A DNA stretch of 64,000 bases. Origin: PMG-095 sp049324695 (GTDB taxonomy: Bacteria; Myxococcota_A; Polyangia; Polyangiales; Polyangiaceae). The stretch lies in the NCBI GenBank assembly GCA_049324695.1, contig JBMOMJ010000016.1:248001-312000 (forward strand). The letters run 5' to 3'. The notes beneath the pieces were generated by a model. It saw only the letters and a list, made by a program, of their open reading frames with translations. It did not search any database and had not been told where the DNA came from. The stretch's first letter is position 1, and each line of letters opens with the position of its first letter. Position numbers and translations under genes: made by a program. Below are positions 26,278 through 34,357 of the stretch, piece after piece.

Positions 26278-28104
26278 ATGGGGAAAATCATCGGCATCGA
26301 TCTCGGCACCACCAACTCCTGCGTGTCGGTGTTGGAAGGGACGAACGCCCAGGGTCTCCCCGATGTGAAGGTGATCGCGAACAGCGAGGGCGCGCGCACG
26401 ACACCATCGGTGGTCGCAATCACTGCCAAGGGTGAGCGCCTGGTTGGTCAAGTCGCCAAACGTCAGGCCACGACCAATCCGGAACATACCATCTACGCCG
26501 TCAAACGTTTGATGGGGCAGAAGTTCGATTCGAAAGCGGTCGAGCACCAGCAGCGCTCATCGCCCTATCGCATCACGCGCCATGAAAATGGCGACGCCTG
26601 GGTGATGGTGCAGGGCAAGCAGCTCTCGCCGCCGGAGGTGTCGAGCTACGTGCTCACCGCCATGAAGCAGATCGCCGAAGCTTACTTGGGTGAGCCGGTG
26701 ACTGAGGCCGTGATCACTGTGCCCGCTTACTTCGACGACGCGCAACGGCAGGCTACCAAAGACGCAGGACGCATCGCCGGCCTCGAAGTGAAGCGCATCT
26801 TGAACGAGCCGACCGCGGCGGCGCTCGCTTACGGGCTCGACAAGAAGGAGCACCAGATCATCGCCGTGTACGATCTGGGCGGTGGCACCTTCGATATTTC
26901 GATTTTGGAGATGCAAAAGGGCGTCTTCAGCGTGCGCGCGACGGGTGGCGATACACATTTGGGCGGCGAAGACTTCGACGCGCTGATTATCGACAAGCTG
27001 GCAGAAGAGTTTCTGGCGGAGCACAAGATCGACCTGCGCAAGGACCGCATGTCGCTGCAGCGCTTGCGGGAAGCCGCCGAGAAGGCCAAGCACGAGCTCT
27101 CTTCGTCGCTCGAAACCGAAGTGAACGTGCCCTTCATCACCTCGGGACCGAGCGGCCCCATGCACTTGCAGCGAACGCTGAAGCGCAGTGAGCTCGAGAT
27201 CCTGTGCGCGCCGTTGATCGATCGCACGTTGCTGGCTTGCAGGGCCGTACTGAACGACGCCAAGCTCAGCGTCGACAAGATTGGCGCCGTGGTTTTGGTG
27301 GGGGGGATGACGCGCATGCCCGCAGTGCAGCGCGCCGTGAAAGAGCTGTTCGCCAAAGATCCGAACAAAGGCGTAAACCCCGATGAGGTCGTGTCGGTGG
27401 GCGCTGCCGTGCAAGCAGGCGCGCTCAGCGGTGAGATCGACGAAGTGCTGTTGCTCGACGTGACGCCGCTCTCGATCGGTGTAGAAACGGGCGGCGGCGT
27501 GTTCACGCGCCTCATCCCGCGCAACACCACGGTTCCCACCGAGCGTAGTGAGACTTTCACCACCAGCGTCGACAATCAGCCGTTCGTGCCCGTGCACGTG
27601 CTGCAGGGCGAGCGCGAAATGGCCGCCGACAACCGCAGCCTCGCGCATTTCGAGCTGACCGGCATTCCTCCCGCGCCGCGCGGTGTGCCCAAGATTCAGG
27701 TCACGTTTCGCATCGACGCAAACGGCATCCTCTCGGTGGAAGCCAAAGATCTCGGTACTGGCCGCACTCAAGCCATGAGCGTCACGCCCACCAGCGGCTT
27801 GACCACGGGCGAAATCGATCGGCTCGTGCAAGAAGGCGACAAGTACAAAGAGTCGGACGCGTTGCGCCGCGATCTCGCCGAAATGCGCAACCAAGCCGAG
27901 ACGCTGATTTACACCACCGAGCAAGCGCTCGAGGGTTACGCCGACCTACTCGCGCCGGAACAGCTCGACCAAGTGCGCGGCGAAGTCGTCACCTTGAAGA
28001 AGATGCTCGAGACTGGTGCCAGCCTCGACACTCTGCGCACTGCGTACTCCCAGCTCGAAAGCGCGACGTTCCAACTCGCCGAATCGATGTACGGCGCGAG
28101 CTGA
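26278..28104 (+). CDS. dnaK: molecular chaperone DnaK (Hsp70)
   Basis: Hsp70 ATPase that binds exposed hydrophobic peptides. 608 residues: nucleotide-binding domain with IDLGTTNSCV at the N-terminus, DLGGGTFD near 200 and VLVGGMTRMPAVQ near 340; substrate-binding domain from about 390 (DVTPLSIGVETGGGVF); helical lid to the end. The C-terminus is about 30 residues shorter than E. coli DnaK and lacks the acidic EEVD-like tail. An AAGGAG lies about 13 bases upstream of ATG 26278. Probably transcribed with grpE or from its own promoter in the 155-base gap, which has a GGTTGGCAA like that at the grpE promoter. dnaJ is 20 kb away. Confidence 0.97.
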   Translation: MGKIIGIDLGTTNSCVSVLEGTNAQGLPDVKVIANSEGARTTPSVVAITAKGERLVGQVAKRQATTNPEHTIYAVKRLMGQKFDSKAVEHQQRSSPYRITRHENGDAWVMVQGKQLSPPEVSSYVLTAMKQIAEAYLGEPVTEAVITVPAYFDDAQRQATKDAGRIAGLEVKRILNEPTAAALAYGLDKKEHQIIAVYDLGGGTFDISILEMQKGVFSVRATGGDTHLGGEDFDALIIDKLAEEFLAEHKIDLRKDRMSLQRLREAAEKAKHELSSSLETEVNVPFITSGPSGPMHLQRTLKRSELEILCAPLIDRTLLACRAVLNDAKLSVDKIGAVVLVGGMTRMPAVQRAVKELFAKDPNKGVNPDEVVSVGAAVQAGALSGEIDEVLLLDVTPLSIGVETGGGVFTRLIPRNTTVPTERSETFTTSVDNQPFVPVHVLQGEREMAADNRSLAHFELTGIPPAPRGVPKIQVTFRIDANGILSVEAKDLGTGRTQAMSVTPTSGLTTGEIDRLVQEGDKYKESDALRRDLAEMRNQAETLIYTTEQALEGYADLLAPEQLDQVRGEVVTLKKMLETGASLDTLRTAYSQLESATFQLAESMYGAS

Positions 28105-28110
28105 ATCACA

Positions 28111-28797
28111 CTACTTGCTGGCGGTCTGTTGTGCGACCGGCGCAGGGCCCGCGGCTGGGCGGGACTTCGTGACGCGTGCTTTGGCCATCACGGGTGGCAG
28201 CGGCGCCGGTTGGTCTGGGTGAGATTCAGGTAGCGCACCGACGGCCATGGCGATGTGGAGAGCGATGGCGTCGACGACTTCGCTCGCGCCGGCACCCAGT
28301 GCGCGGCCGTAGGCGAAATCGGCGCGCGAGCGTGACTCGAGGTCTTCGCTCGCGAGTTCGACGCCGTCGCGTGTCAGGCGCCAGTTGCCGCGCGCGAGCG
28401 CCGCCCAACCGGGTCCACCACTCGCGGGAGGAAGTGCGTCGAGGCCGAGCTCGAGCGTGAGAACGTAGTCGCCCGGCGCGGGTTCGTCGTGCCTGCCAAC
28501 GGAAAGAACGCGCGGGAAGCTCGGCCACAAGCTGCGTTCGAGGGCGGTAGCGACGGCGGTGTCGAGCTCGGCGAAGCAGAGTTTGCGGTTGCCGGTAGGT
28601 TCGACGCAGGAGGTTGGGCTGACGCCGGGCACCAGGTTGACCCATAGCGGCGCCGAGTGCCTGACCATGGGATCCGGCGGCGGCGGCAACGCGGCTCCCT
28701 GCACGAGGGCCGTGTGCGAGGAGAAGGTGGAGCAGCCGTTGATGAGGCCCGTGAGGAGAATCAGGCCAAAAAGGCGCGAGAAGGTGGGTGACAACAT
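28111..28797 (-). CDS. lipoprotein of unknown function
   Basis: A 228-residue protein from ATG 28797 with a signal peptide (MLSPTFSRLFGLILLTGLI) and lipobox ending NGC. The mature part carries two cysteines near residue 70 (TSCVEPTGNRKLCF), a compact middle region (DYVLTLELGLDALPP, GNWRLTRDGVELASEDLESR) and a Pro/Ala-rich tail. The middle resembles small periplasmic domains that bind partner lipoproteins, but I cannot assign a family. Longer in-frame starts up to 28881 would bury the signal peptide. Convergent with dnaK, six bases between stops. Confidence 0.72.
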   Translation of the reverse strand: MLSPTFSRLFGLILLTGLINGCSTFSSHTALVQGAALPPPPDPMVRHSAPLWVNLVPGVSPTSCVEPTGNRKLCFAELDTAVATALERSLWPSFPRVLSVGRHDEPAPGDYVLTLELGLDALPPASGGPGWAALARGNWRLTRDGVELASEDLESRSRADFAYGRALGAGASEVVDAIALHIAMAVGALPESHPDQPAPLPPVMAKARVTKSRPAAGPAPVAQQTASK

Positions 28798-28926
28798 GGC
28801 GGCGAAACGATAGCGAACAACACCCGAATCACGCCAAATTCCGGCGGAAAGCGTAAAGCGCGTTACCGAACTCATGACCACCCGTGGGAGTCAGCAGAAT
28901 CTTGGGCAGACTCAAAAAGCTGCGTT

Positions 28927-29163
28927 ATGCTGAAAGGCGTGACGACCTTGCGGCACATTCATCGCTACATGAACGATCGTCGGCGGGTGGTACTCGCTGA
29001 CGGGCGCGTCGCGAAGATCGTGCGCGTCGACACGGTGTTTCCGGCGAATGATACGACGGTGACGGTGTGGACCGACTCGGGATCGGGTCCGGGCGTCACC
29101 AAGGTGCGCCTCGACGACGTGGTTGGTCTCGCCGCGGAGACGTTGGCGCCGCCTGCTCGTTGA
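28927..29163 (+). CDS. small conserved-looking protein
   Basis: A 78-residue basic protein (RHIHRYMNDRRRVVLADGRV, then VTVWTDSGSGPGVTKVRLDD). The pattern of short strands with Gly turns suggests a small beta-barrel of the SH3 or KOW type. ATG 28927 or GTG 28939 (with GAAAGG upstream) could be the start. It stands alone, convergent with dnaA. Function unknown; reality is supported by codon use and by the clean hairpin that follows it. Confidence 0.55.
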   Translation: MLKGVTTLRHIHRYMNDRRRVVLADGRVAKIVRVDTVFPANDTTVTVWTDSGSGPGVTKVRLDDVVGLAAETLAPPAR

Positions 29164-29198
29164 AGCGCGCTCGCAGCGCTGCCGCAACTGAGAGCTCA

Positions 29199-29224
29199 CG
29201 GCGCCGTGCCGAGACACGGCGCCG
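29199..29224. terminator. perfect hairpin between convergent genes
   Basis: CGGCGCCGTG (29199-29208) and CACGGCGCCG (29215-29224) form a perfect 10-base stem with a 6-base loop. It sits midway between the end of the small gene at 29163 and the end of dnaA at 29237, so it could terminate both. There is no T-tract on either side, so it is not a textbook intrinsic terminator. Confidence 0.6.
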
Positions 29225-29236
29225 CACAACGTGCCT

Positions 29237-30748
29237 TCAGTCTTCCGACGCGGCCAGCTTCTGTTCGATGGCTTCGAGGTGCGCGTTGACTTGCGGGTCG
29301 CGCTGCCGGAGCGCTTCGACGCGACGCACGGCGCTCATCACGGTGGTGTGGTCGCGGTTGCCGAAGGCGCGACCCAGTTCCGGGAAGCTGCACTTGAGGC
29401 GTTGACGGCACAGGTACATCGCTACCTGGCGTGCGAAGGCGACGCTCTTGTGGCGATCCTTGCTGAGCAGCTCGGAGTTCGACAGGCGGAAGTGACTGCA
29501 CACCGCGCGCTGAATGTCCTCCACGCTCACCATGTCCGGGCGGCGCGGCGCCACCATGGCGAGCTCGCTCTCGGCGAACTCTTCGTCGATGGCACGACCG
29601 GTGAGCGAAGACTTGGCTGCCAGGCGAATCAACGCGCCTTCGAGCTCGCGCACGTTGCTTTGCACGTTTTGCGCGAGGAGCTCGGCGACCTCGTCGGAGA
29701 GCTCGATGCCCTCGATTTGAGCCTTTTTCTTGACGATCGCGACGCGCGTTTCGAGCTGCGGCACCTGAATGTCGGCGACGAGCCCAGAGGTGAAACGCGA
29801 GACCAAACGTTCTGGCATGCGCTGCAGCTGCTGCGGATACTTGTCGCTGGTCACAACGATCGGGTGGTCGGCGTCGCGTAGTGCGTTGAACGTATGGAAG
29901 AACTCTTCCTGCGTTTGCTCGCGGCCCGCCAAGAACTGAATGTCATCGACGAGCAGCAGGTCGCACTCGGCCCGGTAGCGCGTGCGGAACTCGTCCATGC
30001 GGTGGTGCTGCAGCGCTTCGATGAAATCGTTGGTGAACCGCTCGGCGGAGACGTACACGATGCGGGCGGCCGGTCGCTCTTCGAGGACCTTGTGCGCGAT
30101 GGCGTGCATCAAGTGTGTCTTGCCGAGGCCGGTGCCGCCCGCGATGAAGAGCGGGTTGTAACGCGGACCACCGCCGCCCGCCGACGCGAACGCTGCTGCG
30201 TAGGCGAGTGCGTTCGACGGACCCACTACGAAGTTCGCGAAGGTGTGCTTCTGGTTGAGCGCAGCAGCCAAGGTTGCCCGCGAATACGTCACGCTCGCGG
30301 ACGGACGCTCACTGCGGCGTGGCACGGCCGAGGACACCGGTGGAGCTTCGCTCGCGCGTGGCTTGGCCGACACGCTGCGACCCTCACACACCGGACGCTC
30401 GAGCTGTGGCTCGACACGCCAGCGTACGCGCAGCCCGGCGTTGGCTTCCTCACCGAGCTTGCGCTCGAGATTTGCCAGCAAATCCGGCAGGAAATGCGCA
30501 ACTACCCAGTCGCGCACCCATTCGTCGCGCGCGGACAGCGAGAGCACGCCTTGTTCGAGGCCATCGAACTGGACACTCGAAAACCACTGCTCAAACGAGG
30601 CTGGCGAGCGCCGACGCGTTTCGTCGACTGCGTCTTTCCAGGACCGCTCGGCATGCTCGCTGGCGGGGACTACGCTCACTTTTGAACCTGAGGAGGGGAG
30701 CTCGAAAGTATTGCTGATCACGGAGGTCTCGCGGAAGAATTTCCCCAT
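29237..30748 (-). CDS. dnaA: chromosomal replication initiator DnaA
   Basis: DnaA binds DnaA boxes at oriC, opens the duplex and loads DnaB. 503 residues: domain I (SWKDAVDETRRRSPASFEQW), a linker, the AAA+ domain with Walker A GGTGLGKTH and Walker B LLLVDDIQFL, and the DnaA-box-binding HTH with the signature NRDHTTVMSAVRRVE near the C-terminus. Start choice is open: ATG 30748, GTG 30757 (nine bases upstream) or an internal GTG. I use 30748. The GTG lies inside an 18-base palindrome made of DnaA-box-like half-sites, which suggests autoregulation. No dnaN or recF is adjacent. The gene stands alone with a 734-base gap upstream. Confidence 0.96.
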   Translation of the reverse strand: MGKFFRETSVISNTFELPSSGSKVSVVPASEHAERSWKDAVDETRRRSPASFEQWFSSVQFDGLEQGVLSLSARDEWVRDWVVAHFLPDLLANLERKLGEEANAGLRVRWRVEPQLERPVCEGRSVSAKPRASEAPPVSSAVPRRSERPSASVTYSRATLAAALNQKHTFANFVVGPSNALAYAAAFASAGGGGPRYNPLFIAGGTGLGKTHLMHAIAHKVLEERPAARIVYVSAERFTNDFIEALQHHRMDEFRTRYRAECDLLLVDDIQFLAGREQTQEEFFHTFNALRDADHPIVVTSDKYPQQLQRMPERLVSRFTSGLVADIQVPQLETRVAIVKKKAQIEGIELSDEVAELLAQNVQSNVRELEGALIRLAAKSSLTGRAIDEEFAESELAMVAPRRPDMVSVEDIQRAVCSHFRLSNSELLSKDRHKSVAFARQVAMYLCRQRLKCSFPELGRAFGNRDHTTVMSAVRRVEALRQRDPQVNAHLEAIEQKLAASED

Positions 30749-31482
30749 TTTGTCCACAGGCCTGTGGACTAGCTGGGCGGGTCAACCGGTTACTCACAAT
30801 TCGGGTCGGCCCGCGGGGCAGGCTGTCCCATGTTTGGTCAACTTCGGAGTGCGAAGCTTGGTTAGAAAATTGTCCGACCGTGCTCGGACTCAACCCGCTG
30901 TTTGAAAGCTAGTCATCGACCCTCGCTTACGCGCGCTTTCCACGGCCGGGCGGTCGAACCGAGATTGTGCTTGGTGCGACCGTCGCGGCGAAGGGGCAGC
31001 TAGCATCGCCCTCGTCCAAAGTTCAAACAAAAGATTTCCGACACGCAGCGGCCGCTCAAATGACGCGGGATCGTCGACGCGCAACAAACCTGCGTGCGCA
31101 GGTTTTCGAGCGAGCGCTTCGCGCGCGGTCAGTAACTTCGCAAAGTCGAAAGAGATTTGTTCGCGCTCGCACTCGGTGCGATCCAGTCTGGCATCAACTT
31201 CCGCGATTTGTGGCGTCAAGAGTCCCCGATGAAAGCGTGCGCTGACCGAACGGCCACTCTGGTTTCGTGCAAGATGAACACTCTTGTGGATGATTCTCGC
31301 GTGATGCGATTCCGCTTGTCGACATTTGTGTGATCGCGACGGGGAATGCAATGCGCGCTCAAAATCTTGACGAGCGTGCTCAGCTTCATCGTTCGTCACG
31401 CGCGGGCGACATGTCGGAATGTTGCAGCACAGAAATGTTGGCCGCCCTATCTCGGGAGCGCTAGAGGCGGGTTCTCGCATCA
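30749..31482. other. 734-base gap upstream of dnaA: candidate origin of replication
   Basis: No convincing gene is present: the long minus-strand open frame here is His/Arg/Ser-rich with no recognisable domain. The gap looks less GC-rich than its surroundings. It holds the dnaA palindrome (30752-30769) and further DnaA-box-like 9-mers: TTACTCACA at 30790-30798 and TCATCCACA on the minus strand at 31285-31293. Location beside dnaA and these sites make it a candidate oriC, but I see no dense box cluster or obvious AT-rich unwinding element. Confidence 0.45.
30750..30771. promoter_or_regulatory. inverted DnaA-box-like pair in an 18-base palindrome at the dnaA start
   Basis: GTCCACAGGCCTGTGGAC (30752-30769) is a perfect palindrome. 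It contains TTGTCCACA (30750-30758, one mismatch to TTATCCACA) and, on the other strand, TAGTCCACA (30763-30771, two mismatches). Placed across the possible GTG start of dnaA, it could let DnaA repress its own gene. Confidence 0.55.
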
Positions 31483-32493
31483 ATGGGCTCTCGCGTTCGC
31501 ACCCTGAAGAGGCAGCGCATCGCCTCGACAGGCGTGGCGTTGGCGTGTCTGTCGGCAGCGTTGGCGACGTTCGCTCCGCGTGCGGCGCATGCCGACAGCA
31601 GCGAGCTCGATCCCGCCATTGGATACAACTACGGCGAGATCGAGACGGCGCGCACTGCTGCCACAGGCGGGGCGCAGCGCGCGCTTTCTACTTCCATCGG
31701 CGCGTTGTTCGTGAACCCAGCGAACGTTGCGCGCGAGCGCGTCTATCACATCGGAGCTTTCGCCCAACTGTGGCCGGAAGCGCGCCGACAAAGTTATGGA
31801 GCCGCAGCGGCAGACGCGGTGAGCTCGGGTTCACATCTCGCAGCGGGCGCCGGCATCACCTACAATTTTCAAGATACCGACGGCATCGACAGGCGTTGGA
31901 CGGACGCGCGCCTCGCGCTGGCGTACCCCGTCTCCAACCAACTCTATTTCGGTCTTGGCGGGCGCTATCTGTGGCTGAGCCAAAATGGTCTCGGGCCACT
32001 CGGCATCAGCAGCGTTTCGAGCGGCCTGGGTGGCGAACAGATCGTGCGAAATTTCTCGTTCGACGCCGGCGCCACATTCAAGCCAGTGCAGGAGCTGGCC
32101 TTGTCGGTGGTGGGCTCGAATTTGACCAACCCCGGGAACGGATTTTTTCCTACCAGCTTGGGCGGCGGCATCGGTTTCGGCAACAAACGCGTCGCTGTCG
32201 AGGGCGATGTGCTCGCCGACTTCACGACGTGGGAAGAGACGCGCCTGCGCGCGATGGCCGGCATCGAATTGTTACTCGCCGATCACTACGCTCTGCGCGG
32301 CGGATACCGCTACGATCAAGGGCCGGGCAGCCACGCTCTCGCGCTCGGCGCGGCGTACATCGATCGCATGTTCATTCTGGATGCGGCGGTTCGTCACGCA
32401 TTCTCGGGCGGCAGGTCCACGGCGGTGGTGATTGGCTTCACGTATCACCTGGAGTCCGCCGGGCTCACGCCGGGCATGGGCGAGACGTTTTAG
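31483..32493 (+). CDS. outer-membrane beta-barrel protein (PorV/FadL-like type)
   Basis: A 336-residue exported protein with a signal peptide ending AAHADS. The mature N-terminus has GALFVNPANVA, like the NPAG/NPAN segment of FadL-, PorV- and PorQ-type barrels, followed by repeated amphipathic strands (GAGITYNFQDTDG, LYFGLGGRYLWLS, LRGGYRYDQGPGSHALALG) and a C-terminal Phe. Probably an outer-membrane channel or assembly partner; ligand unknown. Convergent with the following gene (two bases between stops). Confidence 0.78.
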   Translation: MGSRVRTLKRQRIASTGVALACLSAALATFAPRAAHADSSELDPAIGYNYGEIETARTAATGGAQRALSTSIGALFVNPANVARERVYHIGAFAQLWPEARRQSYGAAAADAVSSGSHLAAGAGITYNFQDTDGIDRRWTDARLALAYPVSNQLYFGLGGRYLWLSQNGLGPLGISSVSSGLGGEQIVRNFSFDAGATFKPVQELALSVVGSNLTNPGNGFFPTSLGGGIGFGNKRVAVEGDVLADFTTWEETRLRAMAGIELLLADHYALRGGYRYDQGPGSHALALGAAYIDRMFILDAAVRHAFSGGRSTAVVIGFTYHLESAGLTPGMGETF

Positions 32494-32495
32494 TT

Positions 32496-33794
32496 CTACA
32501 GCGAGCTCGTCACTAGCTTCTGCAAGAGCTCGACGCCGCGGGCGAGCTGCTTCGCGTCGAGCTCGAAGCTCGGCGGCGTTTCGAGGTGTGCGCGCAGCTC
32601 CGCGATGGCGCGTGGGTTGCGAAACCAGTCCTCGTCGTGGCGATCGGTCAGCTCTGCGTTGTGGACCAGGGCGAGCAGGAATCCGACGAGCTCGACCTCG
32701 GCGTGCTCACGCGTGAAGAGCACGCCTGCGTAAGTGGGTGCTAGCTCGAAACCGAGGCTTGCGTGGGTGAGCTCGACAAAGGCTTCACGCAGGGTGCTTG
32801 TGCCGCGCGGTTCCTGCTCGGCGAGCAACGCGCGCAGCGCCAACGTGCGCGCGGAGAGCAACAGCACTCGCCCTGAGCTGCGTTCGTGGTCGCGCAAGCG
32901 GGCTCGCGCCACCGAAAGGCGTCGCTCCGCGAACGTGCGCTGCAGGGGCAACAAGCCGAACAGCGCCGCAAACACGCTTTCGCGGCGCGCTCTCGGATCG
33001 TGATGCAATACGAAGGGTCGCCGCATTCCCGCGGCCGCCGCGTGTAGCGCCGCACCCAGTGCGGAAAAGCCGCGCATCAAGCTAGAGCTGCCGAGCAGCG
33101 CGGGTAAACCAACGAGCTCCGGCTCGAGGCCGTGCAGCCACGCGCTGTCGCCCAAAAGCTCCATCAAGTTGCGTGCAGTGAGCCGCGTCGGGTATTCACC
33201 GACTGCGTCGCGACCGAGCGCAAGCGACAGCCAGTCCGCGAGCGAGCGCGCTCCGAACGCCGACGCAGCGTCGCGCGTGACAGTCAGCAGTGTGTTGGCT
33301 GCGTCACGCAGCTCGGTGCTCGGCGGCGGCTGCACGCTGCGAGTCAGCGCTGTGCGTGCACGCGTCTCCCATAGCTCGAAGCGCGCTGATTGCAGCGCGC
33401 CCGCGTGGCGTTCGAGTGCGCCTAACCACGCTGCGCTGAGCGCTGGATCCTTGAGCGCCGCGTGCAGCAGCTGCGCGATGCTGGCGCGGACCTGCGCGGG
33501 CGCTTCGATGGGGTGAGCTTCGCGATAGAATGCGTGGGCGACGCGACGTTCCGCTTCGATGCAAGCGTGGCGTTGCACCAACTCTTCGGCCCATTGCAAC
33601 AGCGGTTTGGCGAGCGGGTCGCGTTCCGTCAACGACGTGAGCTCCGCCAGCGGTTCGGCATCGAGTTCGCGAGGGCGCAGCTCGAAGGCGTGCTCGACGG
33701 CGTCACTCGTGCGCAGCGCTGCGCGAAAGCGGGTAGACAGCCGAGCGTAGCGCTCGAGTGTGCGATCGAGCTTGAGCGGGTCGATGGGGAGCAT
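32496..33794 (-). CDS. hypothetical helical protein
   Basis: A 432-residue, Ala/Leu/Arg-rich, largely helical soluble protein (LDRTLERYARLSTRFRAALR at the start, ARGVELLQKLVTSSL at the end). There is no signal peptide, membrane segment or recognisable catalytic motif. The long uninterrupted frame and typical codon bias support a real gene. ATG 33794 is the natural start. The neighbouring genes are envelope proteins, but nothing links them to this one. Confidence 0.75.
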   Translation of the reverse strand: MLPIDPLKLDRTLERYARLSTRFRAALRTSDAVEHAFELRPRELDAEPLAELTSLTERDPLAKPLLQWAEELVQRHACIEAERRVAHAFYREAHPIEAPAQVRASIAQLLHAALKDPALSAAWLGALERHAGALQSARFELWETRARTALTRSVQPPPSTELRDAANTLLTVTRDAASAFGARSLADWLSLALGRDAVGEYPTRLTARNLMELLGDSAWLHGLEPELVGLPALLGSSSLMRGFSALGAALHAAAAGMRRPFVLHHDPRARRESVFAALFGLLPLQRTFAERRLSVARARLRDHERSSGRVLLLSARTLALRALLAEQEPRGTSTLREAFVELTHASLGFELAPTYAGVLFTREHAEVELVGFLLALVHNAELTDRHDEDWFRNPRAIAELRAHLETPPSFELDAKQLARGVELLQKLVTSSL

Positions 33795-33893
33795 CGGTTC
33801 TCGAGCTTTACATCGGTTTCTGATGCGAGGCTCGCGGCTATGGCATCGGCGAGTTGCGTCTTCGGTCGAGGTCCGCCAGGTTTTCTGAATCCG

Positions 33894-34352
33894 ATGCGCC
33901 GCCTGCCCGTGATTCAGACGCCAGCCAGCGAGGACGCGCCCGCGCTCGAGCGCAGCGGCTCCGCCTGGCTGCTGATCGGCGCGGCCTTCACGGTGGTCAG
34001 CTTCTTGCCGCTGTCGTTAGTGGCGCTCTGGCTCGGCGGGCGGATGGCGCGCGCCTTCGCGGCTTCGCAAAGCGCGGCGTTGCTGTGGGCGGCCGCGCCA
34101 GTGGTGTTGGCTTACGCGATCGCGGCCGGCGGAGCCGGAGTGATGATTGGGCGTTTCGGTTTGCGTGCAGGGCGCGCCATCGCCGCAGGGGCGGGTGCGC
34201 TCGCCGGTACCTGTCTGGTTTTGTTCTCGCTCTGGAAGGGCCAGAGCAGCTGGCCTCTCGCACTCGGCGCCGCCTGCGTCTTCATCGGAGGCGGCGCAGT
34301 CTTCACGCTGCTCGGCGCGCGCATCGGTAAGAAGCGCCGCCCTCGGCTCTAA
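33894..34352 (+). CDS. small integral membrane protein
   Basis: A 152-residue protein with four likely transmembrane segments: residues ~25-47 (LLIGAAFTVVSFLPLSLVAL), ~58-80, ~92-110 and ~118-140. The C-terminus is basic (GKKRRPRL). No family is recognised. ATG 33894 is chosen; ATG 33840 in frame would add 18 residues (MASASCVFGRGPPGF...) without a clear role. Convergent with the discoidin-domain gene (five bases apart). Confidence 0.68.
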   Translation: MRRLPVIQTPASEDAPALERSGSAWLLIGAAFTVVSFLPLSLVALWLGGRMARAFAASQSAALLWAAAPVVLAYAIAAGGAGVMIGRFGLRAGRAIAAGAGALAGTCLVLFSLWKGQSSWPLALGAACVFIGGGAVFTLLGARIGKKRRPRL

Positions 34353-34357
34353 GGGCT

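Noticed and set aside
26557..27924. 455-codon open frame on the minus strand
   Set aside because: Exact antisense of dnaK, a common artefact opposite this gene in GC-rich genomes.
30890..31483. 197-codon minus-strand open frame upstream of dnaA
   Set aside because: His/Arg/Ser-rich, no domain, overlaps the start of the barrel gene; treated as non-coding.
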